Positions 8,142 through 16,244 of a stretch of DNA of 40,067 nucleotides are shown one piece after another. This stretch comes from an uncultured Eubacteriales bacterium (GTDB lineage Bacteria; Bacillota; Clostridia; Oscillospirales; Oscillospiraceae). Position numbers and translations under genes: made by a program. The stretch covers positions 1-40,067 of the forward strand of contig UQVA01000017.1 in NCBI GenBank assembly GCA_900544405.1, written 5' to 3'. The first letter of the stretch is position 1, and each line of letters opens with the position of its first letter. The notes under the pieces are model-generated. The model saw nothing but the letters and a program-made list of their open reading frames with translations. It was not told the DNA's origin and made no database searches.

Positions 8142-9658
8142 GGCCGGGCCTCCTTCTCTGCTTTTTCGCCGGCCATCAACAGGCCCAGCTCCATTTCGTT
8201 CCAGGTATCATAGGACCCCTGGGCCACGATTTTGCCCTCATAGATAACGGCGATCCGGTCGCTGAGCCGCCGGACCTCATCCAGGTCCGCAGAGATCAGC
8301 AGCACCGCCTTGCCCGCATCCCGCAGGTCCAGCAGACGGCTGTGAATCAGCTCCTGCGCACCCACGTCCACGCCTCGGGTGGGCTGGGCTGCGATGAGCA
8401 CGTCCGGGTCCTCGCTGAACACCCGGGCCACCACCACCTTCTGCTGGTTGCCGCCGGACAGGGAGCCGCACTTTTCCTGCACGTTGGGGGCTTTGATCTG
8501 ATAATCCGTCAGCTGTTTTTCGGAAAAGGCACGAATCTCATTCTTCCGGCGGATGCCGTGCTTGGAAAATTCCTTTTTCCGGTGATAGCCCAGAATGATG
8601 TTGTCCTCGATGGTCATGGGGCCGATCATGCCCCGGACCAACCGGTCCTCCGGGATGTGGCCCACCCCGGCACTGAGGAATGCCGCCGTCTTTCCGGAAA
8701 GGGGCTGGCCGTCCTTCACCAAATCCATGGAATCCGGCTTGCGCAGGCCGGTCAGAACTTCGATAAGCTCGCTCTGACCGTTGCCCTCGATACCGGCAAT
8801 CCCCAGGATTTCGCCCTTATGAACCGCCAGGGCCACATCCCGCAGGATGGGCACGCCCTTGACGGTCAGGTTCAGGTTCTGCACCTGATAGGCGGTCTCG
8901 CCTACGGATTTGCTCCGGCGGGTATAGCTCAGGTCCACCTTCCGGCCTACCATCATCAGCGCCAGGTCGCTGGCGCTGCATCCGGCTGCACTGAGGCCCT
9001 GATCCACCATGACCCCGGCGCGCAGCACCGAAACCCGGTCGGCGATCTCGGCGGTCTCCCGGAGCTTATGGGTGATGATAATGATGCTCTTTCCCGCCGC
9101 CTTCAGTTCCCGCAGCACGGAGAACAGCTCGCCTACCTCCTGGGGGGTCAGCACGGCGGTGGGCTCGTCCAGGATCAGCACGTTGGCCCCCCGGTACAGG
9201 GCCTTGAGGATTTCCACCCGCTGCTGTTCGCCGACGCTCAGGGCCTGGACCCGTGCGGAAGCGTTCAGGTGGAAGTGAAATTTGTCGATGAGGGCCTGGA
9301 CGCTTTCCGTGGCCTTCTTCCGGTCAAGGAACGGCCCGTGGACCGGCTCGCAGCCCACGATGACGTTTTCCGTAATGGTCATCACCGGAGTGAGCATGAA
9401 GTGTTGATGGACCATGCCGATGCCCAAGGCAATGGCCTGAGCGGACCGGCGAATCGTAACGGGCTTTCCATCCACCAGAATTTCTCCCGCATCCGGGGTG
9501 GTCATGCCGTAAAGCACATTCATCAGCGTGGATTTGCCTGCGCCGTTTTCCCCCAGCAGGGAGTGGATCTCCCCCTGCTCCACGGAGAAGGACACGTTGT
9601 CCAGGGCTCGGACACCGGGGTAGATCTTGGTAATGCCCCGCATTTCAATGGCATTCAA
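8138..9658 (-). CDS. BMP-type ABC transporter ATP-binding protein (tandem NBDs)
   Basis: A 506-aa protein with two fused nucleotide-binding domains, as in NupO/RbsA-type importers. The first half has Walker A GENGAGKST, signature LSVGEQQR and Walker B VLILDEPTAVLTPQE. The second half has the usual degenerate P-loop (GIEGNGQSE), signature LSGGNQQK, and a Walker B ending in Q (IAAQPTRGVD); both are normal for this family. The predicted start is TTG at 9658 with AAGGAGG at 9671-9677, a long 13-base spacing; no closer ATG/GTG is in frame before the conserved sequence. It lies 87 bases downstream of the BMP lipoprotein gene, separated by a terminator-like hairpin, and is coupled to the permease gene. 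Confidence 0.9.
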   Translation of the reverse strand: MNAIEMRGITKIYPGVRALDNVSFSVEQGEIHSLLGENGAGKSTLMNVLYGMTTPDAGEILVDGKPVTIRRSAQAIALGIGMVHQHFMLTPVMTITENVIVGCEPVHGPFLDRKKATESVQALIDKFHFHLNASARVQALSVGEQQRVEILKALYRGANVLILDEPTAVLTPQEVGELFSVLRELKAAGKSIIIITHKLRETAEIADRVSVLRAGVMVDQGLSAAGCSASDLALMMVGRKVDLSYTRRSKSVGETAYQVQNLNLTVKGVPILRDVALAVHKGEILGIAGIEGNGQSELIEVLTGLRKPDSMDLVKDGQPLSGKTAAFLSAGVGHIPEDRLVRGMIGPMTIEDNIILGYHRKKEFSKHGIRRKNEIRAFSEKQLTDYQIKAPNVQEKCGSLSGGNQQKVVVARVFSEDPDVLIAAQPTRGVDVGAQELIHSRLLDLRDAGKAVLLISADLDEVRRLSDRIAVIYEGKIVAQGSYDTWNEMELGLLMAGEKAEKEARP

Positions 9659-9691
9659 TGGGGTAGTGCGCCTCCTTTTTCGTAATATCGG

Positions 9692-9721
9692 AAAAAAGCG
9701 GGGAGAAAAGGCTCTCCCCGC
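9692..9721 (-). terminator. Intercistronic terminator/attenuator between BMP lipoprotein and ABC genes
   Basis: The 9-bp stem GCGGGGAGA / TCTCCCCGC (9698-9706 and 9713-9721, 6-base loop) is followed on the minus strand by six T residues (9697-9692). It lies between the lipoprotein stop and the ATPase start. Partial termination here would give more binding protein than ATPase and permease, a common arrangement for ABC importers. Confidence 0.8.
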
Positions 9722-9745
9722 AAGTCCGGCGTTGCCGGGTATTTC

Positions 9746-10804
9746 TTATTTGCCGTACTGGTTGGCGGCCGCCCAGGCGTCGATCTCGTCCATGGACTCC
9801 GGGGGCACCAGAGTGCCGTCCACAATCCTCTTCTCGATCTCGGTCAGGGCCTTCTGGATGTCCTCCGGCAGGACCACGTTGGACTCGGAGGCGTCATAGC
9901 CCACGGCGCCCTCGGCAATACCGGAAATCTTGTAACCGGCAGCCCAGGTGCCGTCCACCAGGGCCTTCACCTCGTTGTAGACCATCTCGTTGACCTTCCG
10001 GGCAGCGGTAGCCACAATGTGGTCCGGCTCCAGATAGTTGATGTTGGCGCCCACGCCGAAGCTGTAACGGTTGGCCTCCACGCTGGCATTGTAAATGCCC
10101 ATGCCGGAAGCACCGGCAATGGCCTGAATGAAATCAGCGCCCTGATTGTACATGGACAGTGCGAATTCCTTGCCCTTACCCGGGTCGTTGAAGCTGTCCA
10201 CGTTGCCCTCCAGCACGGTCACGTCGGGGTTCACATACTTGGCACCGGCAATGTAGCCAACAACGCCCTTGCGCAGGGCAGGGTTCTCCTGACCCAGGAT
10301 CACGCCGATGACGTTCTCCTCATTGGCCAGAGGCATATCGCTGATGGTACCCAGGCCGGCCAGCACACCGGTCAGGAAGGTCTGCTCCTGCCACTTGGTC
10401 GCCACGGCGCTGACGTTGTCCAGCTTCAGCGAGGAGTCCACATGGGAAAACTTCTGGTTGGGGAAGTCGGCAGCCACCTCGGTGAGGGCATCGGACATAT
10501 CGCTGCCCAGGCACACAATCAGGTCGTAATCCCCGGCCTCGCACATGGTCCGCAGATTGGGCACATAGTCGCTGACGGTCTCCGGCTCCAGATAGTCGAA
10601 GGTAATGCCCAGCTCGGTCTGAGCGGCCTGCATTCCCGCGTAAGCCATATCGTTGAAGTTCTTGTCGCCCAGGCCGCCGGTGCCCAGAATCAGGCCCACC
10701 TTCACGGTCTTGTTGTCGTCGGTCTTGGCGTTGTCCTTGGAGCCGCAGGCACACAGGGTCACCAGCATGACCAGAGCCAGCAGCAGCGCTGCGAATTTTT
10801 TCAT
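9746..10804 (-). CDS. BMP-family substrate-binding lipoprotein
   Basis: A 352-aa extracytoplasmic ligand-binding protein of the basic membrane protein / PnrA family, which typically binds purine nucleosides. The N-terminus MKKFAALLLALVMLVTLCAC is a lipoprotein signal with probable lipidated C20, followed by a flexible KDNAKTDDNK linker. The mature part begins VKVGLILGTGGLGDKNFND, the classic BMP opening. Other family segments are ADFPNQKFSHVDS, QEQTFLTGVLAG, and QAIAGASGMGIYNA. The ATG at 10804 was chosen over an upstream in-frame start because it gives the clean lipoprotein signal and lies about 50 bases after the promoter. It feeds the ATPase/permease genes downstream. Purine nucleoside specificity is inferred from family only. 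Confidence 0.93.
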   Translation of the reverse strand: MKKFAALLLALVMLVTLCACGSKDNAKTDDNKTVKVGLILGTGGLGDKNFNDMAYAGMQAAQTELGITFDYLEPETVSDYVPNLRTMCEAGDYDLIVCLGSDMSDALTEVAADFPNQKFSHVDSSLKLDNVSAVATKWQEQTFLTGVLAGLGTISDMPLANEENVIGVILGQENPALRKGVVGYIAGAKYVNPDVTVLEGNVDSFNDPGKGKEFALSMYNQGADFIQAIAGASGMGIYNASVEANRYSFGVGANINYLEPDHIVATAARKVNEMVYNEVKALVDGTWAAGYKISGIAEGAVGYDASESNVVLPEDIQKALTEIEKRIVDGTLVPPESMDEIDAWAAANQYGK

Positions 10805-10856
10805 TCCCTTTTCCCTCGTTTTCGTGTGATTTGGACGGCTTGCGTCCTTTACGGAT

Positions 10857-10885
10857 ATTATAATCTCCCGGAAAAAGCCGGGCAA
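10857..10885 (-). promoter_or_regulatory. Sigma-A promoter of the BMP transporter operon
   Basis: On the minus strand TTGCCC (10885-10880) and TATAAT (10862-10857) are separated by 17 bp. The -35 hexamer lies within the distal arm of the terminator hairpin of the upstream two-component genes, so terminator and promoter share sequence. Confidence 0.7.
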
Positions 10886-10902
10886 GGAACGTCCTTGCCC
10901 GG
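10871..10902 (-). terminator. Intrinsic terminator of the two-component system operon
   Basis: An 11-bp perfect stem CCGGGCAAGGA / TCCTTGCCCGG (10878-10888 and 10892-10902, 3-base loop) is followed on the minus strand by CTTTTTC. It lies about 70 bases after the response regulator stop. Confidence 0.8.
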
Positions 10903-10969
10903 CAATGGAAGCATTTTGACTTTTTTCGCAGTCAGCCCCGGCCAAATGGTAAAATATTGACCCTTTCTG

Positions 10970-12412
10970 TCACAATCTTGTCATTCGTGCCTGCTCCGGG
11001 GTGATCCCCCGATATTTTTTATAAATTCTTGTAAAATATCCCGGATTGGCATAACCCACCCGGTTGGCGATTTCCGCAATGCTCAGGTCGGTCCGGTTCA
11101 GCAGTTCCTGCGCCCGTTCCAGCCGATACAGCGTCAGATATACGCTGAAATTTTCTCCCATTTCTTCCTTAAACTGCCGGGAGAAATACTCCGGGGACCG
11201 GTACACCGCCTGGGCCACCCTTGCCAGGGACAGGTCCTCGCTGTAATGGGCCCGGATATAGCATACCGCCGTATCGATAAACGTGGAGGTGCGGCTGCTT
11301 TCCTGCATTTTCGCTACCAGACTCCGGCAGCGCTCCACGCAGGCCTCCAGCGTGTCCGGCAGTTCTTCTTTGGAAAGGCCGGATTCCGTTTCCCGGCAAT
11401 ACTGCTCCTCTACGAGCAGCACCATCCGGCGGCTGTGCTCCATGGCCCAGGAAACATCCCCGGCGGCGGGCTGCCCAATGGCATTTTTCCAGCCCTGCAG
11501 GGTGTCCAGAGCCTCCGGAAAGCGGTAATCCTGCAAAAGCTGCATGAATTGCTTTTTGAACTCATGAATACGTCCCCGGTCCAGGGGCCGCCGGGCGGCC
11601 AGGGCTTCATAGTCCGTCACGCCGCCGAAGAAGGCTGCGTCCAGCGCCGCAGCGCCTTGCCGCAGCAGCACCGGGAAATCCCGCAGAGCTGCGGAAACGG
11701 AGGATGTTCCGAAAGAAATGCCGGTCCCCGCCAGGATTTGCGCCACGCTGTCCCCGTCGGGCTGGAACAGCAGATATTCATATGTACGCTCGCTGGCCAC
11801 CAGCGCAAAGCCCCCGGTCTCCCGTCGGAACCGTTCTGCCAGCTCCGAGTACACCATCCAGCTTTTGGGGGAATTCCCGTTGGGTACAGCCCAAACCCGG
11901 TAATCCACGCCCTCCCGGGCCCCCAACCGCTGCAAAATACGCTTCGAAGCATCGGCAGCGTCGGCGGTATTGTAAATCTCGTACAGGTCCAGGTGGCCGC
12001 TGGGAAATACCCCGTCCACCTTCGTCCGGCGAATTTTCTCCGCCTGGGCGCGGGTCTTGTCCAGCAGATTTTTGATGTCTGCGGCCCGCATTTCACTTTT
12101 CAGAATATACTCCCAGGCTCCCAGGCTCAGGGCCTCCTTGGCATAGGAGAACTCGGCATAGTTGGTGAGAATGACAAATTTCGTAAAAGGCAGCTTTTTC
12201 TTTGCCTGGCGCATCAGTTCCAGACCATCCATCACCGGCATACAAATATCAGTGAACACAATATCCGGCTGGACCTGCTCCATCATCTCCAGAGCCTCCG
12301 CCCCGTTGGCGGCCGTAGAAATTTTGTCCTCCGGGGCAATGGTACCGATGCAGTAGGTGAGCCACTGCCGAATGGGCGCCTCATCGTCCACCACGGCGAC
12401 TTTCAGATTCAT
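10970..12412 (-). CDS. YesN/AraC-type response regulator
   Basis: A 480-aa transcription factor. The receiver domain (about 1-120) has the acidic pocket D9-D10-E11, phospho-acceptor D55 in FTDICMPVMDG, and the conserved lysine in YILKSE near residue 103. A long linker region (about 130-370) without recognisable motifs follows. The C-terminal 110 residues are a two-HTH AraC domain (VAQAVYRSPEYFSRQFKEE and IAEIANRVGYANPGYFTRIY). The ATG at 12410-12412 overlaps the histidine kinase stop (ATGA), giving translational coupling; an upstream extension lacks homology. The gene ends just before the BMP transporter promoter, so that operon and the divergent ParB-BMP operon are the obvious candidate targets. 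Confidence 0.92.
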   Translation of the reverse strand: MNLKVAVVDDEAPIRQWLTYCIGTIAPEDKISTAANGAEALEMMEQVQPDIVFTDICMPVMDGLELMRQAKKKLPFTKFVILTNYAEFSYAKEALSLGAWEYILKSEMRAADIKNLLDKTRAQAEKIRRTKVDGVFPSGHLDLYEIYNTADAADASKRILQRLGAREGVDYRVWAVPNGNSPKSWMVYSELAERFRRETGGFALVASERTYEYLLFQPDGDSVAQILAGTGISFGTSSVSAALRDFPVLLRQGAAALDAAFFGGVTDYEALAARRPLDRGRIHEFKKQFMQLLQDYRFPEALDTLQGWKNAIGQPAAGDVSWAMEHSRRMVLLVEEQYCRETESGLSKEELPDTLEACVERCRSLVAKMQESSRTSTFIDTAVCYIRAHYSEDLSLARVAQAVYRSPEYFSRQFKEEMGENFSVYLTLYRLERAQELLNRTDLSIAEIANRVGYANPGYFTRIYKKYRGITPEQARMTRL

Positions 12413-14145
12413 CGTGCTTCCTCCTTTGCTTCCCGGTAAGGCAGGGTGTAGGTAATCTTCGTGCCTTGGCCCACGGCGCTTTCGATGGACAGGCCGTAGG
12501 CGCTGCCGTAGCACATCTGAATACGCTCGTGGACATTCCGCAGACCCACATGATTCATGCGGCTTTCCTTTTGAAGAATGTCCCGTCGCTGGTCGTCGCT
12601 CATGCCCACCCCGTCATCCGCTACGACCATGGTCAGGTTTTCGCCCTCCCGCCGGGCGGTCAGGGTGATTTGAATACGCTTTCCGCCGGTGCCATGGAAA
12701 ATGGCGTTCTCCACCACCGGCTGCAGGATCATGGAGGGGACCATGGCCCGGTCCGTGTCGGGCCCCAGGTCGAATGTGGCCTCAAACGTGTCCGGGTATC
12801 GATAGCGCTGCAAATTCACATAGTTTTCCAGGGCATCCGTTTCCTGGGACAGGGGAATGAATTCGTCGGACCGGGACAGGGTCTGCCGCAGCAGCTTGGA
12901 AAAATAGAAGAGCATCTCCCCGGCCTCCTCCGTCTTGTTCATTTCCAGCAGGAAGCGGATGGAGGTCAGGGTGTTGTGGATAAAATGAGAATTGATCTGG
13001 GCATGGAGGAAGTCGATCTCCGCCGCACGCTTGCTCTGCTCGCTGTGCCGGACCTCGTCGATCAGCGATTGGAGCTGTTCGGCCATCTCGTTGAAGGACC
13101 GCTCGATGCGGCCAAACTCGTCCTCCCCGGTGACGGTAAGCCGCACGGACAGGTCCCCGCCCCGGATACGATCCAATCCCTTTCCAATGGCACGGGTCCG
13201 GGCCATCAGCGTCCGGGCTGCCAGCAAAAGCGCCAGCAGCATTCCCGCCGCAGTCAGGCCGATGACCAGGAAAATAATGTTCCGCACATTCCGCAGGGCC
13301 GCAAAGGCGGACCGGGCCGGGAGCCGCTGGTAAAGATACCAGGCTGTCCCGGGAATCCGGCGGCTCAGGAGGAAATCCCCGTCCTGGATCTTATCCATAA
13401 TGCGGCTGCTGTCATTCAGTGCCGTCAGGTCGGAAATGCTCACGCCGCAGCTTTGGCCGATGGCGGTCTTGTCCGCCGAGGAAATGACCGTTCCCGCCTC
13501 GTCCACCACTGCCATGGTCCCCACCGTCGTCAGGAAGGTCCGGTACTGGGAATAGAGAAAAAGCTCCGACACGTCCAGCACCACCACGCCCCGCAGGGCC
13601 GTATCGTCATAGGAGCGCATAGGCAGCAGTATCCGGAAGGTGTAGACCATCACGCCGGTACCCTGAGGCCGGAGACTTACCGGAAGCAGCACCGGCTCCG
13701 CCGACGGGTCCAGCAGAGCAGGATAGCTTTCCGTCAGGTCCGAAAAATGCTCCTCCGGCACCTGATTATAGGAAGCCGCCCGGAGACCGCCCCGGCCCAG
13801 GACTGCTACGCTTAAAAGATTCGCCGGCCGCTGGTGGGAGCTGACGAACTCCGTCAGGGCCGTGTTCAGCGCAGACATGGCCTGCCGTTCTCCCATTGTC
13901 CCGCCGTCGGCCAGCGTCAGCAGACTGCTGTCCACGCTGAGCTGCTGACCAAAGGAGCGAATTTCCGTCATGAATTTGCCCATGGAGGCCGCCGTGCCCT
14001 CCAGACCGGCATTGTTCAGCCGAAGAAATTCCTCGCCCACGGTCTGCCGGGCAAATACATAGATCAGCGTTCCCGCCGCACACAGCACCGCCAGCAGCAC
14101 CGCAAAAAGCAGGCAGAAAATTCGCAGGGTGTAGCTTTTTCCCAC
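12409..14145 (-). CDS. YesM/LytS-type sensor histidine kinase
   Basis: A 578-aa membrane kinase. TM1 spans about residues 8-31 and TM2 about 289-310, enclosing a 250-residue extracytoplasmic sensor region that is probably Cache-like. A HAMP linker follows (about 311-362), then the His_kinase family motif HAQINSHFIHNTL with likely phospho-acceptor H387, and a HATPase with N-box VVEN (477-480), DDGVGM (510-515) and VGLRNVHER. The start is GTG at 14145, with AAGGAGG 8 bases upstream (14154-14160). It pairs with the overlapping response regulator. Kinases of this family usually sense sugars or other small molecules; here the flanking BMP transporter suggests a nucleoside-type ligand, which is inference. 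Confidence 0.92.
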   Translation of the reverse strand: MGKSYTLRIFCLLFAVLLAVLCAAGTLIYVFARQTVGEEFLRLNNAGLEGTAASMGKFMTEIRSFGQQLSVDSSLLTLADGGTMGERQAMSALNTALTEFVSSHQRPANLLSVAVLGRGGLRAASYNQVPEEHFSDLTESYPALLDPSAEPVLLPVSLRPQGTGVMVYTFRILLPMRSYDDTALRGVVVLDVSELFLYSQYRTFLTTVGTMAVVDEAGTVISSADKTAIGQSCGVSISDLTALNDSSRIMDKIQDGDFLLSRRIPGTAWYLYQRLPARSAFAALRNVRNIIFLVIGLTAAGMLLALLLAARTLMARTRAIGKGLDRIRGGDLSVRLTVTGEDEFGRIERSFNEMAEQLQSLIDEVRHSEQSKRAAEIDFLHAQINSHFIHNTLTSIRFLLEMNKTEEAGEMLFYFSKLLRQTLSRSDEFIPLSQETDALENYVNLQRYRYPDTFEATFDLGPDTDRAMVPSMILQPVVENAIFHGTGGKRIQITLTARREGENLTMVVADDGVGMSDDQRRDILQKESRMNHVGLRNVHERIQMCYGSAYGLSIESAVGQGTKITYTLPYREAKEEAR

Positions 14146-14177
14146 GGCTGCCGCCTCCTTCCTTCATACCGCCTATA

Positions 14178-14207
14178 AGCATACCACATTTCGGCGCTTT
14201 CCCGCAA
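14178..14207 (-). promoter_or_regulatory. Probable promoter of the two-component operon
   Basis: On the minus strand TTGCGG (14207-14202), an 18-bp spacer and TATGCT (14183-14178) lie just upstream of the kinase GTG start at 14145. The match is moderate. It is divergent from the promoter at 14227-14255, leaving about 20 bp between the two -35 regions. Confidence 0.5.
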
Positions 14208-14226
14208 GGGCTTTTCGTTTCCCCCA

Positions 14227-14255
14227 TTGAAAAATAGGGAAAAATCGGGTATGAT
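14227..14255 (+). promoter_or_regulatory. Sigma-A promoter of the ParB-BMP operon
   Basis: TTGAAA (14227-14232) and TATGAT (14250-14255) are separated by exactly 17 bp. The RBS AGGAGG is at 14272-14277, giving a very short leader of about 25 bases before the ATG at 14286. Confidence 0.8.
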
Positions 14256-14285
14256 ATAGAAAAATCACGTCAGGAGGCGGAGCGC

Positions 14286-16244
14286 ATGACCACGCAGGAA
14301 GCAAGAGACGAATATGTACGGGCCCTTCGGCTGGGCCAGAAGGAATTCAAGGAGCGCAGCATGGCCGGGAAGGACCCCTACCCCGCCGTGCTGGACGACA
14401 TTCTGGAGGGACAGGCCCAGGGGGGCGTGGCCAACATCCCCCTGTTGGAAATTCCCGTAGAACACATCGTAGGCGTCAAGTCTCAGGGCCGGGTATCGGC
14501 CTTCACGGCAGGCTTCCTGCCGCTTCTGAACCCCGACAGCGAGTTTGGCCTGAAATGGCAGCACCTGTGCATGGCCCATCTGGGCACCGAGGGCATCCGG
14601 GACCCCATCATCTGCTTTGAATACCTGGGCAAATTCTATGTGCAGGAGGGCAACAAGCGGGTCAGCGTGCTGAAATATTTCGGCGCCGCCCGAATCCCCG
14701 GCTCCGTGACCCGGATTTTGCCCGTCCGCAGCGACGAGCCCAGAATTCAGGCTTACTATGAATTTCTGGACTTCTACAAGTCCGCCAAGGTCTACGACGT
14801 GCAGTTCCGGCACCCCGGCGACTACGCAAAGCTCTTGGCCTATCTGGGCAAGGAGCCGGGAGAGGAATGGACCGAGCGGGAGCAGCGGACCTTCACCGCC
14901 TATTTCCAGTATTTCCGGGAGGCCTTCCGGTCCCTGGGCGGCGACGATCTGGGGTTGGAACCGGAAGACGCCCTGCTGCTCTGGCTCCAGGTCTACCCCT
15001 TCCGGGACTTGGGACGGCTCAGCGCCGCAGAGCTGAAAAAAGCCCTGTCCCGGCTGTGGGAGGATGTGGTGACGCTGGATCAGGCGGACCCGGTGCAGGT
15101 CCGCACAGAGCCGGGCAAGGATGCCCGGGGTGTTTTCAGCCGTCTCATTTCCTCCACTCCGGACCACCTGAACGTGGCCTTCGTCCATCAGAAGGACCCC
15201 AAACGGAGCATCTGGGTCCAGAGCCATGACGACGGGCGCATCCATCTGGAACAGGTTCTTCCCGAAAAAGTTACGGTAAAAAGCTATTTTGACGCAGATA
15301 CCCCCACGCTGGCGGAAAAATATCTGGACCAGGCCGTGGCCGACGGGGCCGAAGTGGTGTTCACCACCTCCCCCCAGCTGAGCCGGGCCACCCTCCGGGC
15401 TGCCGTAAAATACCCCAAGGTCCGGTTCCTGAACTGCTCGGCGGACACGCCCTTTTCCAGCGTCCGCAGCTACTATACCCGTGACTACGAGGGCAAATTC
15501 ATCACCGGCGCCATCGCCGGGGCCATGGCCAAAAACGACCGCATCGGCTATGTGGGCACCTACCCCCTGCTGGGGGTCCCCGCCGCCATCAACGCCTTCG
15601 CCCTGGGGGCGCAATTGACCAATCCCCGTGCCCGCATTTCCCTTCGCTGGACCTGCCAGCCGGGAAACCCCACTCAGGAGCTCATCAGTGAGGGCATCCG
15701 GGTCATTTCCAACCGGGACATTCCCACCCCGGGAGGCTTCTACCTCCACGCAGGCGGCTACGGCACCTATCTGGTGGAGGATTCCGGGCGGCTGACGGCC
15801 CTGGCCTCCCCCTGCTACCTCTGGGGGCGGTTCTACGAAAACGTGATCCGGTCCATTCTCTCCGGAGCCTGGGACCAGGAGCGGGATGCCACCAAGGCCG
15901 TGAACTACTGGTGGGGCCTGAACAGCGGCGTCATTGACGTGAAACTGGCGGATTCCATCCCGCCGGGGCTGGCGGTGCTGGCGCAAATGCTCCGCAAGGG
16001 CCTGAAGCAGGGGGCCATCGACCCCTTTGCCAGGACCATCCGGGACCAAAGCGGCAAGGTCATGCACACGGCGGACCAGGGATCCTTCTCCCCGGACACC
16101 CTGCTGCGGATGGACTGGCTCTGCGAAAATGTGGACGGGGAAATCCCCGACTATGCACACATTGCCCCCATGGCCCAGCCCCTGGTCCGGGAGCTGGGGG
16201 TCCACCGGGAGCAGGTGCCGCTGGAAAAGGAGGAAGGGCTGTGA
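14286..16244 (+). CDS. Cytoplasmic ParB/sulfiredoxin-like domain fused to a BMP ligand-binding domain
   Basis: A 652-aa protein without signal peptide or membrane segment. Residues 51-146 read like a ParB/Srx fold: PVEHIVG, then GIRDPIICFEYLGKFYVQ, EGNKR (121-125, the position of the ParB 'GERR' box), VSVLKYFGAARIPGSV. A mixed, partly helical region (150-290) follows. From about residue 294 a BMP (PnrA-like) periplasmic-binding fold begins: LNVAFV, YEGKFITGAIAGAMA (401-415), DRIGYVGTYPLLGVPAAINAF, and a glycine-rich end. No classical HTH is seen. As BMP domains normally sit outside the cell, this form may sense a ligand in the cytoplasm, and the ParB-like part may bind or hydrolyse a nucleotide. 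It is first in a four-gene operon, divergent from the two-component system. Confidence 0.8.
   Translation: MTTQEARDEYVRALRLGQKEFKERSMAGKDPYPAVLDDILEGQAQGGVANIPLLEIPVEHIVGVKSQGRVSAFTAGFLPLLNPDSEFGLKWQHLCMAHLGTEGIRDPIICFEYLGKFYVQEGNKRVSVLKYFGAARIPGSVTRILPVRSDEPRIQAYYEFLDFYKSAKVYDVQFRHPGDYAKLLAYLGKEPGEEWTEREQRTFTAYFQYFREAFRSLGGDDLGLEPEDALLLWLQVYPFRDLGRLSAAELKKALSRLWEDVVTLDQADPVQVRTEPGKDARGVFSRLISSTPDHLNVAFVHQKDPKRSIWVQSHDDGRIHLEQVLPEKVTVKSYFDADTPTLAEKYLDQAVADGAEVVFTTSPQLSRATLRAAVKYPKVRFLNCSADTPFSSVRSYYTRDYEGKFITGAIAGAMAKNDRIGYVGTYPLLGVPAAINAFALGAQLTNPRARISLRWTCQPGNPTQELISEGIRVISNRDIPTPGGFYLHAGGYGTYLVEDSGRLTALASPCYLWGRFYENVIRSILSGAWDQERDATKAVNYWWGLNSGVIDVKLADSIPPGLAVLAQMLRKGLKQGAIDPFARTIRDQSGKVMHTADQGSFSPDTLLRMDWLCENVDGEIPDYAHIAPMAQPLVRELGVHREQVPLEKEEGL

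Noticed and set aside
10805..10945. N-terminal extension of the BMP lipoprotein
   Set aside because: It would run through the promoter and terminator and mask the lipoprotein signal peptide.
14265..16205. 646-aa minus-strand ORF opposite the ParB-BMP gene
   Set aside because: No recognisable domain, and the opposite strand has a promoter, RBS and BMP motifs.
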